Source: Paludibacteraceae bacterium (GTDB lineage: Bacteria > Bacteroidota > Bacteroidia > Bacteroidales > Paludibacteraceae). From it: a stretch of 37,171 nt of DNA. Both the position numbers and the translations under genes were made by a program. The DNA lies in contig JAFZGC010000005.1 in assembly GCA_017555595.1 (NCBI GenBank), forward strand, positions 1 through 37,171. The letters are read 5' to 3'. The notes beneath the pieces are model-generated. The model was not told the DNA's origin, made no database searches, and saw nothing but the letters and a program-made list of their open reading frames with translations. Below, piece by piece: positions 7,732-17,322 of the stretch. Position 1 is the stretch's first letter; each line of letters starts with the position of its first letter.

Positions 7732-9855
7732 CTAATTTTTGAATTGCAGTTCGCCGTCGCGGAGAGTGACAATCACGGGCTGCTGGTGGTTGACTTTGCC
7801 TGCAATGATGGCTTTGCTGAGCTCGTTCAAGACGAGGCGTTGCAAAGCACGCTTGACAGGGCGAGCACCGAACTGAGGATCATAGCCCTCGCGAGCGATA
7901 TAGTCAATGGCGTCGTCTGTCACGCGCAAGTCAATGCCGCTCTGCATGAGCATCTTGTGTACGCCCTCAATCTGCAAGCCCACGATATCGCGGATCTGCG
8001 ATTCGTTGAGCGGAGTGAACATAATCGTCTCGTCAATACGGTTGAGGAACTCAGGGCGGACGGTCTGACGGAGCAAGTCGAGTACTTGTTGGCTCGTTGT
8101 CTCGTGGTCAACACCCTTCTCCTCGTTCTCGCGGATGAGTTGGCTGCCGAGGTTGGAGGTGAAGATGATAAGCGTGTTCTTGAAGTTGACTGTGCGACCT
8201 TTGTTGTCGGTCAGGCGACCATCGTCGAGCACCTGCAAAAGCACATTGAACACATCGGGGTGCGCCTTCTCAATCTCGTCGAAGAGGACCACGCTATAGG
8301 GCTTGCGGCGGATAGCTTCGGTGAGTTGGCCTCCCTCGTCATAACCCACATATCCTGGAGGCGCGCCAATGAGGCGAGTGGCGGCGAACTTCTCTTGATA
8401 TTCGGACATGTCGATACGGGTCATCATATTCTCGTCGTCAAAGAGGTAGTCTGCGAGGGCTTTGGCAAGCTCCGTTTTACCGACGCCCGTCGTGCCGAGG
8501 AAGATAAACGAACCGATAGGGCGTTTAGGGTCTTGCAATCCTGCTCGTGAACGGCGGATAGCATCGCTAACTGCTTGAATGGCTTCGTCTTGACCAATGA
8601 CACGGCGGTGGAGTTCTTCCTCCAAGTGGAGCAACTTCTCGCGCTCGGACTGCATCATCTTCGTTACAGGGATACCCGTCCAACGGGCAACAATCTCTGC
8701 GATGTCATCTTCATCGACTTCCTCTTTGATGAGGCTCTCGCCTTGCATCGCGTGTAGGGCGTCTTGAGCGGCGCGGATATTGGCTTCGGCTTGCTGGAGG
8801 CGGCCATAGCGAATCTCTGCTACCTTGCCGTAGTTACCCTCGCGCTCGGCTATCTCTGCTTCGCGTTTCATCTGCTCGATATTGGCTTTCTCGTTTTGGA
8901 TAGTTGCCACATAGCCCTTCTCCTGCTCCCAACGCGCATTCATATCCTTTGCCTCAGCTTGGAGGGTTTGGAGTTGCTCCTCGATAGTGGCGAGTTTGGC
9001 TTTGTCATGCTCGCGCTTGATGGCCTCGCGTTCGATTTGGAGTTGCATGATCTGGCGGTTGAGATTGTCTAGTTCCTCGGGCTTGGAGTCCACCTCTAAT
9101 CGTAATTTCGCAGCTGCCTCGTCCACAAGGTCGATGGCTTTGTCAGGGAGGAAACGGTCGGTGATATAGCGAGTGGAGAGGGTGACAGCTGCGATGAGGG
9201 CATCGTCTTTGATGCGCACCTTGTGGTGGGTCTCGTAGCGCTCTTTCAGTCCGCGCAGGATAGATATGGTGGCTGCCTCGTCGGGTTCGTCCACCATAGC
9301 CATCTGGAAGCGGCGTTCGAGGGCTTTGTCGGTCTCGAAGTATTTTTGGTATTCGTCGAGAGTGGTTGCACCTACGGCACGGAGGTCGCCTCGTGCAAGA
9401 GCGGGCTTGAGGATATTGGCGGCATCCATGGCGCCAGAAGTCTTGCCCGCACCCACGAGTGTGTGTATCTCATCTATGAAGAGGATGATCTCGCCTGCGG
9501 CGTTGGTAACCTCAGTGATGACACCTTTGAGGCGCTCTTCGAACTCGCCTTGGTACTTAGCACCTGCAATCAGGGCACCCATATCAAGGGAGTAGATTTG
9601 TTTGCGTTTGAGGTTATCGGGCACGTCGCCACGAATGATACGGTGGGCTAGACCTTCTACGATGGCAGTCTTACCCACACCAGGTTCGCCGATGAGGATA
9701 GGGTTGTTTTTAGTACGGCGTGAGAGGATTTGTAGCACGCGGCGAATCTCGTCGTCACGACCAATGACTGGGTCAAGTTTGCCCTGTTGGGCGCGTTCGC
9801 ATAGGTTGATGGCGAAACGTTGGAGGTTTTCGGTTTTGTTGTTTGTTGTATTCAT
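7732..9855 (-). CDS. clpB: ClpB-type disaggregase lacking the N-terminal domain
   Basis: A 707-aa AAA+ chaperone that, with DnaK, pulls polypeptides out of aggregates. NBD1 has Walker A GEPGVGKT (56-63) and [12 protein letters not shown]. The coiled-coil middle domain spans about 255-385, with the typical [14 protein letters not shown] run, which separates ClpB from ClpA/ClpC. NBD2 has [21 protein letters not shown] and [10 protein letters not shown]. Sensor-2 GARPVKRAL is near the end. Bacteroidales ClpB is usually about 860 aa. This one starts at the linker before NBD1, so the Clp_N domain (about 150 aa) is missing. The upstream DNA back to tRNA-Asp encodes no Clp_N remnant in any frame I could read. 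No consensus -33/-7 promoter was found upstream; an imperfect inverted repeat lies at 9880-9909. Confidence 0.95.
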   Translation of the reverse strand: MNTTNNKTENLQRFAINLCERAQQGKLDPVIGRDDEIRRVLQILSRRTKNNPILIGEPGVGKTAIVEGLAHRIIRGDVPDNLKRKQIYSLDMGALIAGAKYQGEFEERLKGVITEVTNAAGEIILFIDEIHTLVGAGKTSGAMDAANILKPALARGDLRAVGATTLDEYQKYFETDKALERRFQMAMVDEPDEAATISILRGLKERYETHHKVRIKDDALIAAVTLSTRYITDRFLPDKAIDLVDEAAAKLRLEVDSKPEELDNLNRQIMQLQIEREAIKREHDKAKLATIEEQLQTLQAEAKDMNARWEQEKGYVATIQNEKANIEQMKREAEIAEREGNYGKVAEIRYGRLQQAEANIRAAQDALHAMQGESLIKEEVDEDDIAEIVARWTGIPVTKMMQSEREKLLHLEEELHRRVIGQDEAIQAVSDAIRRSRAGLQDPKRPIGSFIFLGTTGVGKTELAKALADYLFDDENMMTRIDMSEYQEKFAATRLIGAPPGYVGYDEGGQLTEAIRRKPYSVVLFDEIEKAHPDVFNVLLQVLDDGRLTDNKGRTVNFKNTLIIFTSNLGSQLIRENEEKGVDHETTSQQVLDLLRQTVRPEFLNRIDETIMFTPLNESQIRDIVGLQIEGVHKMLMQSGIDLRVTDDAIDYIAREGYDPQFGARPVKRALQRLVLNELSKAIIAGKVNHQQPVIVTLRDGELQFKN

Positions 9856-9879
9856 AGTCTTTATGTTTTGTTAAAGCTG

Positions 9880-9909
9880 TTAAGGTCCTTAATGTCTTTA
9901 GGACTTTAA
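9880..9909. repeat. Imperfect inverted repeat in the clpB leader
   Basis: TTAAGGTCCT (9880-9889) and AGGACTTTAA (9900-9909) pair at 9 of 10 positions around a 10-nt loop, 25 nt upstream of the clpB ATG. It could be an operator or an mRNA hairpin for heat-shock control. It is not a CIRCE element (TTAGCACTC type). Confidence 0.4.
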
Positions 9910-10054
9910 GGTCGCTACAACGATTATTACAAAACCCATACCAAAACCCTAAACAACACAAAACAGCCTGCCAAAATGGCAGATGAGTAGTATAGGTGCT
10001 TTTTAGAGAGACTTTTGCGAAATTCGTGTGAAGTTTCGTGTGAAATAAAAGAAA

Positions 10055-10097
10055 AATCACTCATAACTCGTTGAGTATTAACTCGTTATAAGTGATT
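10055..10097 (-). terminator. Terminator after tRNA-Asp
   Basis: AATCACTCATAA (10055-10066) and TTATAAGTGATT (10086-10097) form a 12-bp stem with one wobble, with a smaller AACTCG/GAGT internal pairing. On the minus strand it is followed by a T-rich run (TTTTCTTTTATTTC). It begins 5 nt past the tRNA 3' end. Confidence 0.75.
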
Positions 10098-10102
10098 TTT
10101 TG

Positions 10103-10176
10103 CGGTGCGGACGGGACTCGAACCCGCGACCCCATGCGTGACAGGCATGTATTCTAACCAACTGAACTACCGCACC
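10103..10176 (-). tRNA. tRNA-Asp (GTC)
   Basis: A 74-nt cloverleaf on the minus strand. The acceptor stem is GGTGCGG/CCGCACC with discriminator G (10103), and the D arm is GTTC...GAAT. The anticodon stem CATGC/GCATG holds the loop CTGTCAC, so the anticodon is GTC. The T arm contains GGTTCGAGTCC. The 3' CCA is not encoded (G is followed by CAAA). It has its own consensus promoter (10216-10247) and terminator (10055-10097). The 73-aa ORF across it is a translation of the tRNA. Confidence 0.97.
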
Positions 10177-10215
10177 AATTTTTGTTGTGTCATACTTTCT
10201 TTTCGAAAGCGAGTG

Positions 10216-10247
10216 CAAAGGTACTGCTTTTTTTTGATATGACCAAA
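10216..10247 (-). promoter_or_regulatory. -33/-7 promoter of tRNA-Asp
   Basis: Minus strand: TTTG (10247-10244), 20-nt spacer, TACCTTTG (10223-10216), about 40 nt before the mature tRNA 5' end. Confidence 0.8.
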
Positions 10248-10335
10248 TATTTTTGAAAAAAAATACAATTTTATGCGTTTTTTTTATGTTTTTGAGCATT
10301 TTTGCGACTTAAAGAGAGCAAAATTGGGATTTTTG

Positions 10336-10366
10336 TTGCATATCTGCTCAAAAAATAGTAACTTTG
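10336..10366 (+). promoter_or_regulatory. -33/-7 promoter of panB
   Basis: TTG (10336-10338), 20-nt spacer, TAACTTTG (10359-10366). The leader to the ATG at 10432 ends in the repeat-like string TAAACTATAAACT, placed directly before the start codon. Confidence 0.75.
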
Positions 10367-10431
10367 CAGGTTGAAATATAACTCACACCAATAATCACAA
10401 ACTGTTGACTGTAAATTGTAAACTATAAACT

Positions 10432-11247
10432 ATGTCCGTACACACGCGCACAACGCGCATAACGACGACTCGTCTGCGCCAAATGAAGCAAGAAGGCGAA
10501 AAGATTGCCATGCTTACCAGTTACGATTTCACCCTCACGACCCTACTTGATGAGGCAGGGATCGATATGATTCTTGTTGGTGATAGCGCTTCTAACATCG
10601 TTTGTGGCAACGCTTATACGCTGCCAATCACCGTGGATGAGATGATATTCTTAGCTCGCGGTGTGGTTCGTGCTGCCAAACGCTGTTTGGTGGTACTGGA
10701 TATGCCTTTTGGCAGTTATCAAGTGAGCGAAGAGGAAGCCGTTCGCAATGCCATCAAGATGATGAAAGAGTCAGGAGCAGATGCAATCAAATTGGAAGGA
10801 GGCGAGGAAGTGTTGCCTGCCATTCGCCATATCATACAAGCAGGTGTGCCCGTGATGGGACACTTGGGATTGACTCCGCAAAGCGTCAATCAATTAGGCG
10901 GCTATGGTCTTCGTGCGAAAGAAGAGGCAGAGGCTGAGAAACTGATTCGCGATGCCAAACTGCTGGACGAAGCAGGATGCTTTGCTATCGTGCTGGAAAA
11001 GATTCCCGCAGCCTTGGCAGAACGCGTAACCAAAGAGGTTAGTTGTCCTACAATCGGTATCGGCGCAGGTAATGTGACCGACGGACAAGTGCTGGTATTA
11101 CATGATATGCTGGGACTGAACATGGGCTTCAAGCCTAAGTTCTTGCGCCATTTTGCGCAGTTGGGCGAAGCTGTGAAAGGTGCTGTAGGCGAATATATTG
11201 ATGCCGTAAAGCAAACCACCTTCCCAAATAGTTCAGAGGCATACTAA
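10432..11247 (+). CDS. panB: 3-methyl-2-oxobutanoate hydroxymethyltransferase
   Basis: A 271-aa (beta/alpha)8 enzyme of normal length. It adds a hydroxymethyl group from 5,10-methylene-THF to 2-oxoisovalerate, the first committed step of pantothenate and CoA synthesis, in the cytoplasm. Visible family motifs: MLTSYDFTLTTLLDEAGID (Tyr and Asp near the substrate), VGDSASN (Mg-binding Asp), LDMPFGSY, AIKLEGG, GHLGLTPQS and PTIGIGAG with CDGQVLV-like TDGQVLV. No panC or panD is adjacent. The next gene, on the same strand, is PPi-phosphofructokinase with its own promoter, so panB looks monocistronic. Confidence 0.97.
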   Translation: MSVHTRTTRITTTRLRQMKQEGEKIAMLTSYDFTLTTLLDEAGIDMILVGDSASNIVCGNAYTLPITVDEMIFLARGVVRAAKRCLVVLDMPFGSYQVSEEEAVRNAIKMMKESGADAIKLEGGEEVLPAIRHIIQAGVPVMGHLGLTPQSVNQLGGYGLRAKEEAEAEKLIRDAKLLDEAGCFAIVLEKIPAALAERVTKEVSCPTIGIGAGNVTDGQVLVLHDMLGLNMGFKPKFLRHFAQLGEAVKGAVGEYIDAVKQTTFPNSSEAY

Positions 11248-11254
11248 ATTGCGA

Positions 11255-11286
11255 TTTGCATATTCCACAATTTTTTCGTACCTTTG
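11255..11286 (+). promoter_or_regulatory. -33/-7 promoter of PPi-phosphofructokinase
   Basis: TTTG (11255-11258), 20-nt spacer, TACCTTTG (11279-11286), just after the panB stop. The leader to the ATG at 11338 is about 45 nt and A-rich, a pattern typical of strongly expressed Bacteroidetes genes. Confidence 0.8.
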
Positions 11287-11337
11287 CGGCGAAATAAAAA
11301 AGTGTTAATACAATAAAACTTTAAAAATTATACAATT

Positions 11338-12996
11338 ATGACAATGACAAAAAGCCCATTGCAAATTGCACGCGCTGCGTATCAACCAAAGATGCCAGTG
11401 GCTTTGCAAGGCAATGTAAGCCTCAAGGAAGGCGCAAAAACACAGTCAGTAGCTGATCAAGAAGAGATCCAAAAACTCTTCCCTAACACCTACGGCATGC
11501 CTGTAATCGAGTTTGAACCAGCTGCTGAGGCAGTTGAGGTAGCACCTTTCAACGTGGGTGTAATCCTCTCTGGTGGTCAAGCTCCTGGTGGTCACAATGT
11601 AATCTGCGGTTTGTTCGACGTGTTGAAGCGTGTAAACCCAGAGAACAAACTCTATGGTTTCTTGGGTGGTCCTAGCGGTTTGGTAGATGGCAAGTATGCT
11701 GAGCTTACCGCTGATATCATCGACGAGTATCGCAACACTGGTGGTTTTGACATCATCGGTTCTGGTCGTACCAAACTCGAGGAGACCGAGCAATTTGACA
11801 ATGGTATCAAGGTTTGCAACGAGTTGGGTATCAAGGCTATCGTAATCATCGGTGGCGACGACAGTAACACCAACGCTTGCGTTCTCGCTGAGTACTACCT
11901 CCAAAAGAACTGCGGTGTCCAAGTGATTGGTTGCCCAAAGACTATCGATGGTGACTTGAAGAACGAGATGATCGAGACTTCTTTCGGTTTCGACACCGCA
12001 TGTAAGACCTTCGCAGAGCTTATCGGTAATATCCAACGCGATGCTAACTCAGCTAAGAAATACTGGCACTTCATCCGTTTGATGGGTCGTAGCGCAAGCC
12101 ATATCGCATTGGAGTGCGCATTGCAAGCACAACCAAACGTTTGCCTTATCTCTGAGGAAGTAGAGGCTAAGAACATGACTCTCAACGAGGTAGTAGAGCA
12201 AATCGTAGAGGTAATCGTAGCTCGTGCTAACGCTGGTTTGAACTTCGGTACTATCCTTATCCCAGAGGGATTGATCGAGTTTATCCCTGCTATGCGCGTT
12301 TTGATCCAAGAGCTCAACGACATGCTCGCTGAGAACGAGGAGTTTGCTGCTCTCGAAGGCGACGATGCTAAGCGCGAGTACGTGAAGAGCAAGTTGACAG
12401 CTGCTTCTTGCGACCTCTATCGCAGTTTGCCAAAGGGTATTGCTAAGCAATTGACTCTCGACCGCGATCCTCACGGCAACGTGATGGTTAGCCAAATCGA
12501 GACCGAGAAACTCCTTATCGAGATGGTACAAAAGCGTCTTGCTCAACTCAAGGCTGCTGGTACATACAAAGGCAAATTCGCAGCTTTGAACCACTTCTTC
12601 GGTTACGAGGGTCGTTGCGCTATGCCATCTAACTTCGATGCTGACTACTGCTACAGCCTCGGAAATACCGCTGCTCACCTCATCGCAGCAGGCAAGACTG
12701 GCTACATGGCATTGGTAAAGAACCTTACCAAGCCTGCATGTGAGTGGGTTGCTGGTGGTGTACCTGTAACCATGATGATGAACATGGAGCGTCGCCACGG
12801 TAAGATGAAACCAGTTATCCAAAAGGCATTGGTTGACCTCAACGGCGAGCCATTCAAGTACTTGGCTGCTCACCGCGCAGATTGGGCTGATCCACAACTC
12901 AGCTACATCTACCCAGGTCCAATCCAATACTACGGACCAAGCGAGGTTTGCGACCAACCTACTCGTACTTTGATGCTCGAGCAAGAGGGTAAGTGA
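11338..12996 (+). CDS. pfp: Diphosphate--fructose-6-phosphate 1-phosphotransferase
   Basis: A 552-aa long-form PPi-dependent phosphofructokinase, the reversible glycolytic step that uses pyrophosphate instead of [12 protein letters not shown] (79-87) is the phosphate-binding loop. GGDDSNTNA (172-180) carries the Asp that marks PPi rather than ATP use. PKTIDGDL (200-207) holds the catalytic TID and MGR follows in RLMGRSASH. Codon use is strongly biased (CGT, AAC, GGT, CTC), unlike the accessory genes downstream, which suggests high expression. The stop TGA overlaps the GTG start of the next gene. It heads a likely unit with the TPR-like and thioesterase genes. Confidence 0.96.
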   Translation: MTMTKSPLQIARAAYQPKMPVALQGNVSLKEGAKTQSVADQEEIQKLFPNTYGMPVIEFEPAAEAVEVAPFNVGVILSGGQAPGGHNVICGLFDVLKRVNPENKLYGFLGGPSGLVDGKYAELTADIIDEYRNTGGFDIIGSGRTKLEETEQFDNGIKVCNELGIKAIVIIGGDDSNTNACVLAEYYLQKNCGVQVIGCPKTIDGDLKNEMIETSFGFDTACKTFAELIGNIQRDANSAKKYWHFIRLMGRSASHIALECALQAQPNVCLISEEVEAKNMTLNEVVEQIVEVIVARANAGLNFGTILIPEGLIEFIPAMRVLIQELNDMLAENEEFAALEGDDAKREYVKSKLTAASCDLYRSLPKGIAKQLTLDRDPHGNVMVSQIETEKLLIEMVQKRLAQLKAAGTYKGKFAALNHFFGYEGRCAMPSNFDADYCYSLGNTAAHLIAAGKTGYMALVKNLTKPACEWVAGGVPVTMMMNMERRHGKMKPVIQKALVDLNGEPFKYLAAHRADWADPQLSYIYPGPIQYYGPSEVCDQPTRTLMLEQEGK

Positions 12997-13691
12997 TTAG
13001 ATTGCTGCTTCTAATATTATTGATGGTTTCGAGTATGTGCCAAGCGCAGTACTCGAACCATCAATTGTATCAAGCATATATCACACGTGATATGAGCGTG
13101 TGGCAACAATACATTGATTCAGCAGATTGGGATAGTTTAAACATAGAGCAGAGGAAGCAACTGTTGAATTATGAATATGGCTTTTCGGCGTACATGCTGG
13201 GAGTCGATGTGGAGAAAAGCAAAATGTTGATCCTACGATTTGTTGACCACCTTGATAAAATGAAAACCGTCTTGTCAGAGGAGAGATATTGCGCATATTT
13301 GGCGAGTGTATATACTTATCAATTGGCGTTAAACAAAAACCAATTGATGAAATATTCTAAAGGAATCTATAGCAATATCCAACGTGCGATGGAGTTGAAT
13401 GCCAACGATCCGTTTGTGTTGTCTATGCAGGGGAATGTAGAGTTCTATAGCCCATTTGGTAGTAAGAAAACGGCGTTGGAATATTTTCAGAGGGCGGATA
13501 GTTTATATGGCGTAGTAGGTGCTGATTATGAACGCTGGAATAGGCGTGCCGTGCAGATGACCTACATACAATCCCTACATAAACTTCGAAGGAGAAATGA
13601 GGCAAAAGCACTATGTGAGGAGTTGTTAACAGAAGAACCAAATAATGTGAATTTTCAAAAATTATTGGAGGAATTAAATGCAACAAATTAA
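12993..13691 (+). CDS. Exported TPR-like protein of unknown function
   Basis: 232 aa, starting with GTG that overlaps the pfp stop by 4 nt (translational coupling). The signal peptide is [20 protein letters not shown]16 could make it a lipoprotein, but the lipobox is poor. The rest is helical; residues about 125-170 ([21 protein letters not shown], with [13 protein letters not shown]) and 195-228 ([13 protein letters not shown]) look like TPR units. I do not know a function. It overlaps the start of the thioesterase gene by 14 nt, so the three genes are probably one operon. Confidence 0.75.
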   Translation: MIRLLLLILLMVSSMCQAQYSNHQLYQAYITRDMSVWQQYIDSADWDSLNIEQRKQLLNYEYGFSAYMLGVDVEKSKMLILRFVDHLDKMKTVLSEERYCAYLASVYTYQLALNKNQLMKYSKGIYSNIQRAMELNANDPFVLSMQGNVEFYSPFGSKKTALEYFQRADSLYGVVGADYERWNRRAVQMTYIQSLHKLRRRNEAKALCEELLTEEPNNVNFQKLLEELNATN

Positions 13692-14190
13692 AAATCCATG
13701 GCTTGGAACGGATGGCTACAATTGTTTTGGTTGTTGCCCTACAAATCCTTATGGCGTGAAGATGCGCTTTTATGAGGATGGACAAGATGTGGTGTGCTTC
13801 TGGAAACCACAAGACAACTATCAATCATGGGTCAACACATTGCATGGGGGAATCCAGTCTGTATTGCTGGATGAAGTGTGTGGATGGGTTGTCGCACACA
13901 TGCTAATGGCTTCGGGCGTGACGGCGAAGATGGAAACGCGCTTCCGCAAACCAGTGGCAATTAATCAACAGTTTATAGAATTGCGTGCGCGCCTGCGCGA
14001 GCAGAAACGTAACATCGCTATCGTGGATGGCGAGATACGCAGTGCAGAGGGGGAAATCTTGGCGGAATGTACATGCACCTATTTTACTTTTGATGCGGCA
14101 CATGCACCAGCTGAAGTACCTTACAATCCAACAGAATTAATAGGAGAGGAACTAACACGAGAGGAAGTATTAACTAGTTTAGGAGTTTAG
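13678..14190 (+). CDS. PaaI-like hotdog thioesterase
   Basis: A 170-aa single hotdog domain. The helix carries LHGGIQSVLLDEVCGW, with the HGG and catalytic Asp/Glu pattern of PaaI/4HBT acyl-CoA thioesterases; the beta part has TRFRKPV and VDGEIRSAEGEILAECTCTY. The N-terminus has a Cys-rich CFGCCPTNPYG motif, found in this Bacteroidales subfamily (NCFGC.P.NP.G). The likely reaction is acyl-CoA hydrolysis; substrate unknown. It overlaps the preceding gene and precedes an acyl-CoA synthetase, which fits a shared role in fatty acid activation and release. Its stop codon falls inside a hairpin repeat (14181-14215). Confidence 0.85.
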   Translation: MQQIKNPWLGTDGYNCFGCCPTNPYGVKMRFYEDGQDVVCFWKPQDNYQSWVNTLHGGIQSVLLDEVCGWVVAHMLMASGVTAKMETRFRKPVAINQQFIELRARLREQKRNIAIVDGEIRSAEGEILAECTCTYFTFDAAHAPAEVPYNPTELIGEELTREEVLTSLGV

Positions 14191-14215
14191 AGGACGCGCC
14201 TGTGGCGCTATAGGA
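14181..14215 (+). repeat. Intergenic hairpin repeat, copy 1
   Basis: AGTTTAGAGGACGC followed by hairpin GCGCC (14196-14200) TGT GGCGC (14204-14208) and GCTATAG. It starts at the thioesterase stop codon. The same outer sequence with another hairpin core is found on the minus strand at 23772-23825, and a diverged copy at 20764-20815. See the findings for the family. Confidence 0.65.
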
Positions 14216-14294
14216 CACTCGAAGACCTACAGGAGACGGCGCAAGGCGCTTACAGGTTGGGGAAGCAATTCTAAATTCTTAATTCAAAATTAAC

Positions 14295-15929
14295 ATGAAA
14301 CATCATTTTTTACATTATATGGATCAAGTGATCCATAATCGTTGGCGCGATGTCGCATTTGTGGATTACGGAGAGAAAAAACAATATACCCACGGCGAAG
14401 TGGCACAGCAGGTGCGTCGATTTCATAAGCTTTTCCGCCTTTTAGGCATTCAGCCAGGTGATAAGATTGCCATTGCCAGCCGCAACTGCTCGAACTGGGT
14501 CGTCAGCTATATGGCTATCCTATCTTACAAAGCAGTAGCTGTAACCTTGTTGCAAGACTTTAAGGCGGAAGACTTAGCTCGACTCATTGAGCACTCTGAC
14601 TCGAAAATGCTCATTGTTGGTCCATACGTTTGGCGCGAATTGCAGGACCAACAATTACCTGAACTGCAAGCAATTATGTCTATGGATGATTTCTCGTTTA
14701 TTCATCTTGCAGAGCCTTTCAAAGGCAATGTAGAGCATGTAATGAGTGAGCCTTCCACTCTCACCGAGAACACATTCTTCTCGCTCGTTCAAGACGGCGA
14801 GATTGATCTTGATTCACTGGCCCTCATCAACTACACTTCGGGTTCTACGGGTTCGCCTAAAGGCGTAATGATTAGTCACCGCTCACTCAGCAACAACACT
14901 GAGAACGGTCAGCATATTCTCCCTGTTGAGCCAGGTCAGCGAGTGGTTTCTATGCTTCCACTGGCGCATATGTTCGGCCAACTGGCTGATTTCCTCTATC
15001 CATTCAGTGCTGGAGCAACCATCTATTACCTGACCAAGGCCCCAACCCCAAGTATTTTGCTCAAGGCTATGGCTGATGTCAAACCATATTTGGTAGCCAC
15101 AGTGCCATTGGTAATAGAGAAGATTCACAAAAAGAAACTTGATCCACTATTGTCTAAGCCTGTATTGAAATTCTTCTGGTACACTCCAGGTATTATGAAT
15201 ATCATCCGTGGACACGTTAAGAAATCACTCGTTAAAGCATTCGGTGGTCAAGTACGTTACTTCCTCTGCGGTGGAGCGGCTATGAGCCCTATCGTGGAGA
15301 AGTGTTTAATGGATGTAAATTTCCCATTGTCTATCGGTTTTGGTATGACCGAGTGTGGACCTCTCGTCAGCGGTCTGCCACCTAAATACTTCAAACGCCG
15401 CAGTTGCGGAGCTCCCGTACCAGGCATGGAAGCTAAGATAGATAACCCTAACGAGAGAGGCGAAGGTGAGATTTTGGTTCGCGGCGAGAACGTGATGATG
15501 GGCTACTACAAGAACGAAGAAGCCACCAAAGCCGCATTTACTGAAGACGGTTGGTTGCGTACTGGCGACCTCGGCTATATGGACAAGAAGCAGAATATCT
15601 TTATCCGTGGTCGTATCAAGAGTATGTTCCTCGGCGCCAGTGGACAAAACATCTACCCCGAGGAGATTGAGGATAAGCTCAACAACCAACAGGGTGTTGC
15701 CGAGTCAATTGTCGTAGAGCGTGAGGGCAAACTCATCGGTTTGGTTTTCCCAGACGAGGAAGCCACCAAAGGTTTCTCACTCGCAGAAGTAGAGCGCATG
15801 ATGAAAGAGAACCTCAAGAAACTCAACGACTTGCTACCTTCCTACTCCCGCGTACACGACATCGAAGTGAAGCAAGAGCCTTTCGAGAAAACACCTAAGA
15901 AGAGTATCAAGCGATTCTTGTATAAGTAA
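14295..15929 (+). CDS. AMP-dependent acyl-CoA synthetase (long-chain fatty acid--CoA ligase family)
   Basis: A 544-aa ANL-superfamily enzyme that activates a carboxylate, probably a fatty acid, through an acyl-adenylate to acyl-CoA. The P-loop is YTSGSTGSPKG (180-190). GFGMTECGP is the adenine-binding motif, GWLRTGDLGY the hinge and ribose-binding motif, and RGRIKSMFLGASGQNIYPEE the linker. The C-terminal catalytic Lys lies in KTPKKSIKRFLYK. There is no signal peptide. It lies 104 nt after the thioesterase, with a hairpin repeat between and no consensus promoter, so co-transcription is possible. A strong terminator follows at 15968-15998. Confidence 0.92.
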   Translation: MKHHFLHYMDQVIHNRWRDVAFVDYGEKKQYTHGEVAQQVRRFHKLFRLLGIQPGDKIAIASRNCSNWVVSYMAILSYKAVAVTLLQDFKAEDLARLIEHSDSKMLIVGPYVWRELQDQQLPELQAIMSMDDFSFIHLAEPFKGNVEHVMSEPSTLTENTFFSLVQDGEIDLDSLALINYTSGSTGSPKGVMISHRSLSNNTENGQHILPVEPGQRVVSMLPLAHMFGQLADFLYPFSAGATIYYLTKAPTPSILLKAMADVKPYLVATVPLVIEKIHKKKLDPLLSKPVLKFFWYTPGIMNIIRGHVKKSLVKAFGGQVRYFLCGGAAMSPIVEKCLMDVNFPLSIGFGMTECGPLVSGLPPKYFKRRSCGAPVPGMEAKIDNPNERGEGEILVRGENVMMGYYKNEEATKAAFTEDGWLRTGDLGYMDKKQNIFIRGRIKSMFLGASGQNIYPEEIEDKLNNQQGVAESIVVEREGKLIGLVFPDEEATKGFSLAEVERMMKENLKKLNDLLPSYSRVHDIEVKQEPFEKTPKKSIKRFLYK

Positions 15930-15967
15930 GGCGATACAACAAGCTGCAAGGTTATAGGCTAGATACA

Positions 15968-15998
15968 GAAAAAGGCGAGACATCTTCTCGCCTTTTTC
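15968..15998 (+). terminator. Bidirectional terminator between convergent genes
   Basis: A perfect 13-bp stem, GAAAAAGGCGAGA (15968-15980) and TCTCGCCTTTTTC (15986-15998), with loop CATCT. The A- and T-rich ends of the arms provide U-tracts on both strands. It lies between the acyl-CoA synthetase (ends 15929) and the GHL10 gene (ends 16042). Confidence 0.9.
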
Positions 15999-16041
15999 AT
16001 GCTTCGTACCTTTATACTTTATGCCTTACACTCTACACCAA

Positions 16042-17232
16042 TTACTTACGTGGAGCAGAAACGTATGTTGGATAGAACACTTGTTTGAGACTATCTGCAA
16101 CATTGTGATGATTCTTGAGTATCACATTTGCAGGGAAATAGCACTCGCCTGTAATACCAGGGATCGAGCGATTGAGACGCAATTGGCGGCAGATCTCATT
16201 GCCCTCGTTCCATGCGGCTGCCATCTTAGGATTACCCATATGGTATGGCGCCATACCGATATACACGCGGCACTTATCTGTAGCATGTTGTGCCCACCAG
16301 TATGCAAGCGTCTTGTAGTCAGCCACTTTCTTACCAATCTCCCAGTAGAGCTGAGGTATCACATAGTCAATCCAACCTTTCTCCATCCAGAGGAGGATGT
16401 CGGCATAGAGTTGGTCGTAGTTCTGCAAACCATTGGTCTCGCTACCGCGTGGATCGTTCACCTTATTGCGCCAAATACCGAAAGGGGAAATACCAAATTG
16501 TACATGAGGTTTGATGCTCATGATAGTATTGTGCACTTGCTCAATAGCTTTGTTCACATTATCACGACGCCAGTCTCCGACGTTGTCAAAGCCACGTGGA
16601 TTAGCTGCAAATGCCTCTGCATCTGGGAAGTCTTGACCCGATATTGGATAAGGATAGAAATAGTCATCCATGTGGATAGCTTGAATATCGTAACGGGTCA
16701 CAAGATCTGCAACTACTTGGCACAAGAAGTCACGTGTCTCTTGCAAGTGAGGAGCATAGTACCATTGTTTGCCATATTTCACAAACCACTCTGGGTGCTT
16801 ATGATACATGTGATTTGGAGCCAAATCTTCAATATTCATAGCAGGAAGAGTCACACGATATGGGTTAATCCAAACATGCACATCAATACCGCGCTTGTGT
16901 GCCTCTGTGCATACAAACTCCAAAGGATCGTAACTAGCCGCTTCGCCTTGTTTACCAGTCAACCAGTGGCTCCATGGCTCCAATTCGGATGGGTAAAGAG
17001 CATCCGCAGTAGGACGAACTTGATATACGATAGCATTGAGATTCATCGCTTGAAACTCATCCAACATAGCTATCATATCAGCTTTTTGTTGCTCGTAGTT
17101 GCCGATAGCCGCCTTGTTAGGGAAATCGATGTTAGCTACTGTGCTCACCCATGTAGCACGAAAATAAGGTTCTGCAGCACTACATAGCGCTACAATCATC
17201 ACAAACAGTGATGTCAAAAGAGTTTTCTTCAT
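16042..17232 (-). CDS. Secreted family-10-like glycosyl hydrolase (GHL10 / DigH type)
   Basis: 396 aa with signal peptide MKKTLLTSLFVMIVALCSA. The rest is one TIM-barrel of the GHL10 family (Pfam PF02638). Landmarks are FRATWVSTVANIDFP at the start, NLNAIVYQVRPTADALYPSE, VHVWINPYRV, AIHMDDYFYPY (acidic pair of the active site), FGISPFGIWRN and YVIPQLYWEIG. The E. coli relative DigH (YngK) hydrolyses glycan strands of denuded peptidoglycan; a peptidoglycan or exported glycan substrate is inferred here. No C-terminal extra domain. It lies 90 nt downstream of the esterase gene without a consensus promoter, so it may be the second gene of that unit. Confidence 0.9.
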   Translation of the reverse strand: MKKTLLTSLFVMIVALCSAAEPYFRATWVSTVANIDFPNKAAIGNYEQQKADMIAMLDEFQAMNLNAIVYQVRPTADALYPSELEPWSHWLTGKQGEAASYDPLEFVCTEAHKRGIDVHVWINPYRVTLPAMNIEDLAPNHMYHKHPEWFVKYGKQWYYAPHLQETRDFLCQVVADLVTRYDIQAIHMDDYFYPYPISGQDFPDAEAFAANPRGFDNVGDWRRDNVNKAIEQVHNTIMSIKPHVQFGISPFGIWRNKVNDPRGSETNGLQNYDQLYADILLWMEKGWIDYVIPQLYWEIGKKVADYKTLAYWWAQHATDKCRVYIGMAPYHMGNPKMAAAWNEGNEICRQLRLNRSIPGITGECYFPANVILKNHHNVADSLKQVFYPTYVSAPRK

Positions 17233-17322
17233 GTAAAATCTATTTTTGATTAGTAATATTATTCATCCCTTGCAGCTCGAGGGAGTTGATTCGAGCGGAA
17301 TGTTGTCTATATTGTCGTTAAT

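Noticed and set aside
7702..8550. 282-aa plus-strand ORF
   Set aside because: Antisense shadow of the clpB NBD2 region.
10078..10299. 73-aa minus-strand ORF
   Set aside because: It translates tRNA-Asp and its promoter.
16021..17187. 388-aa plus-strand ORF
   Set aside because: It is antisense to the GHL10 gene, whose signal peptide and family motifs are clear; the translation is Cys/His/Ile-rich without domains.
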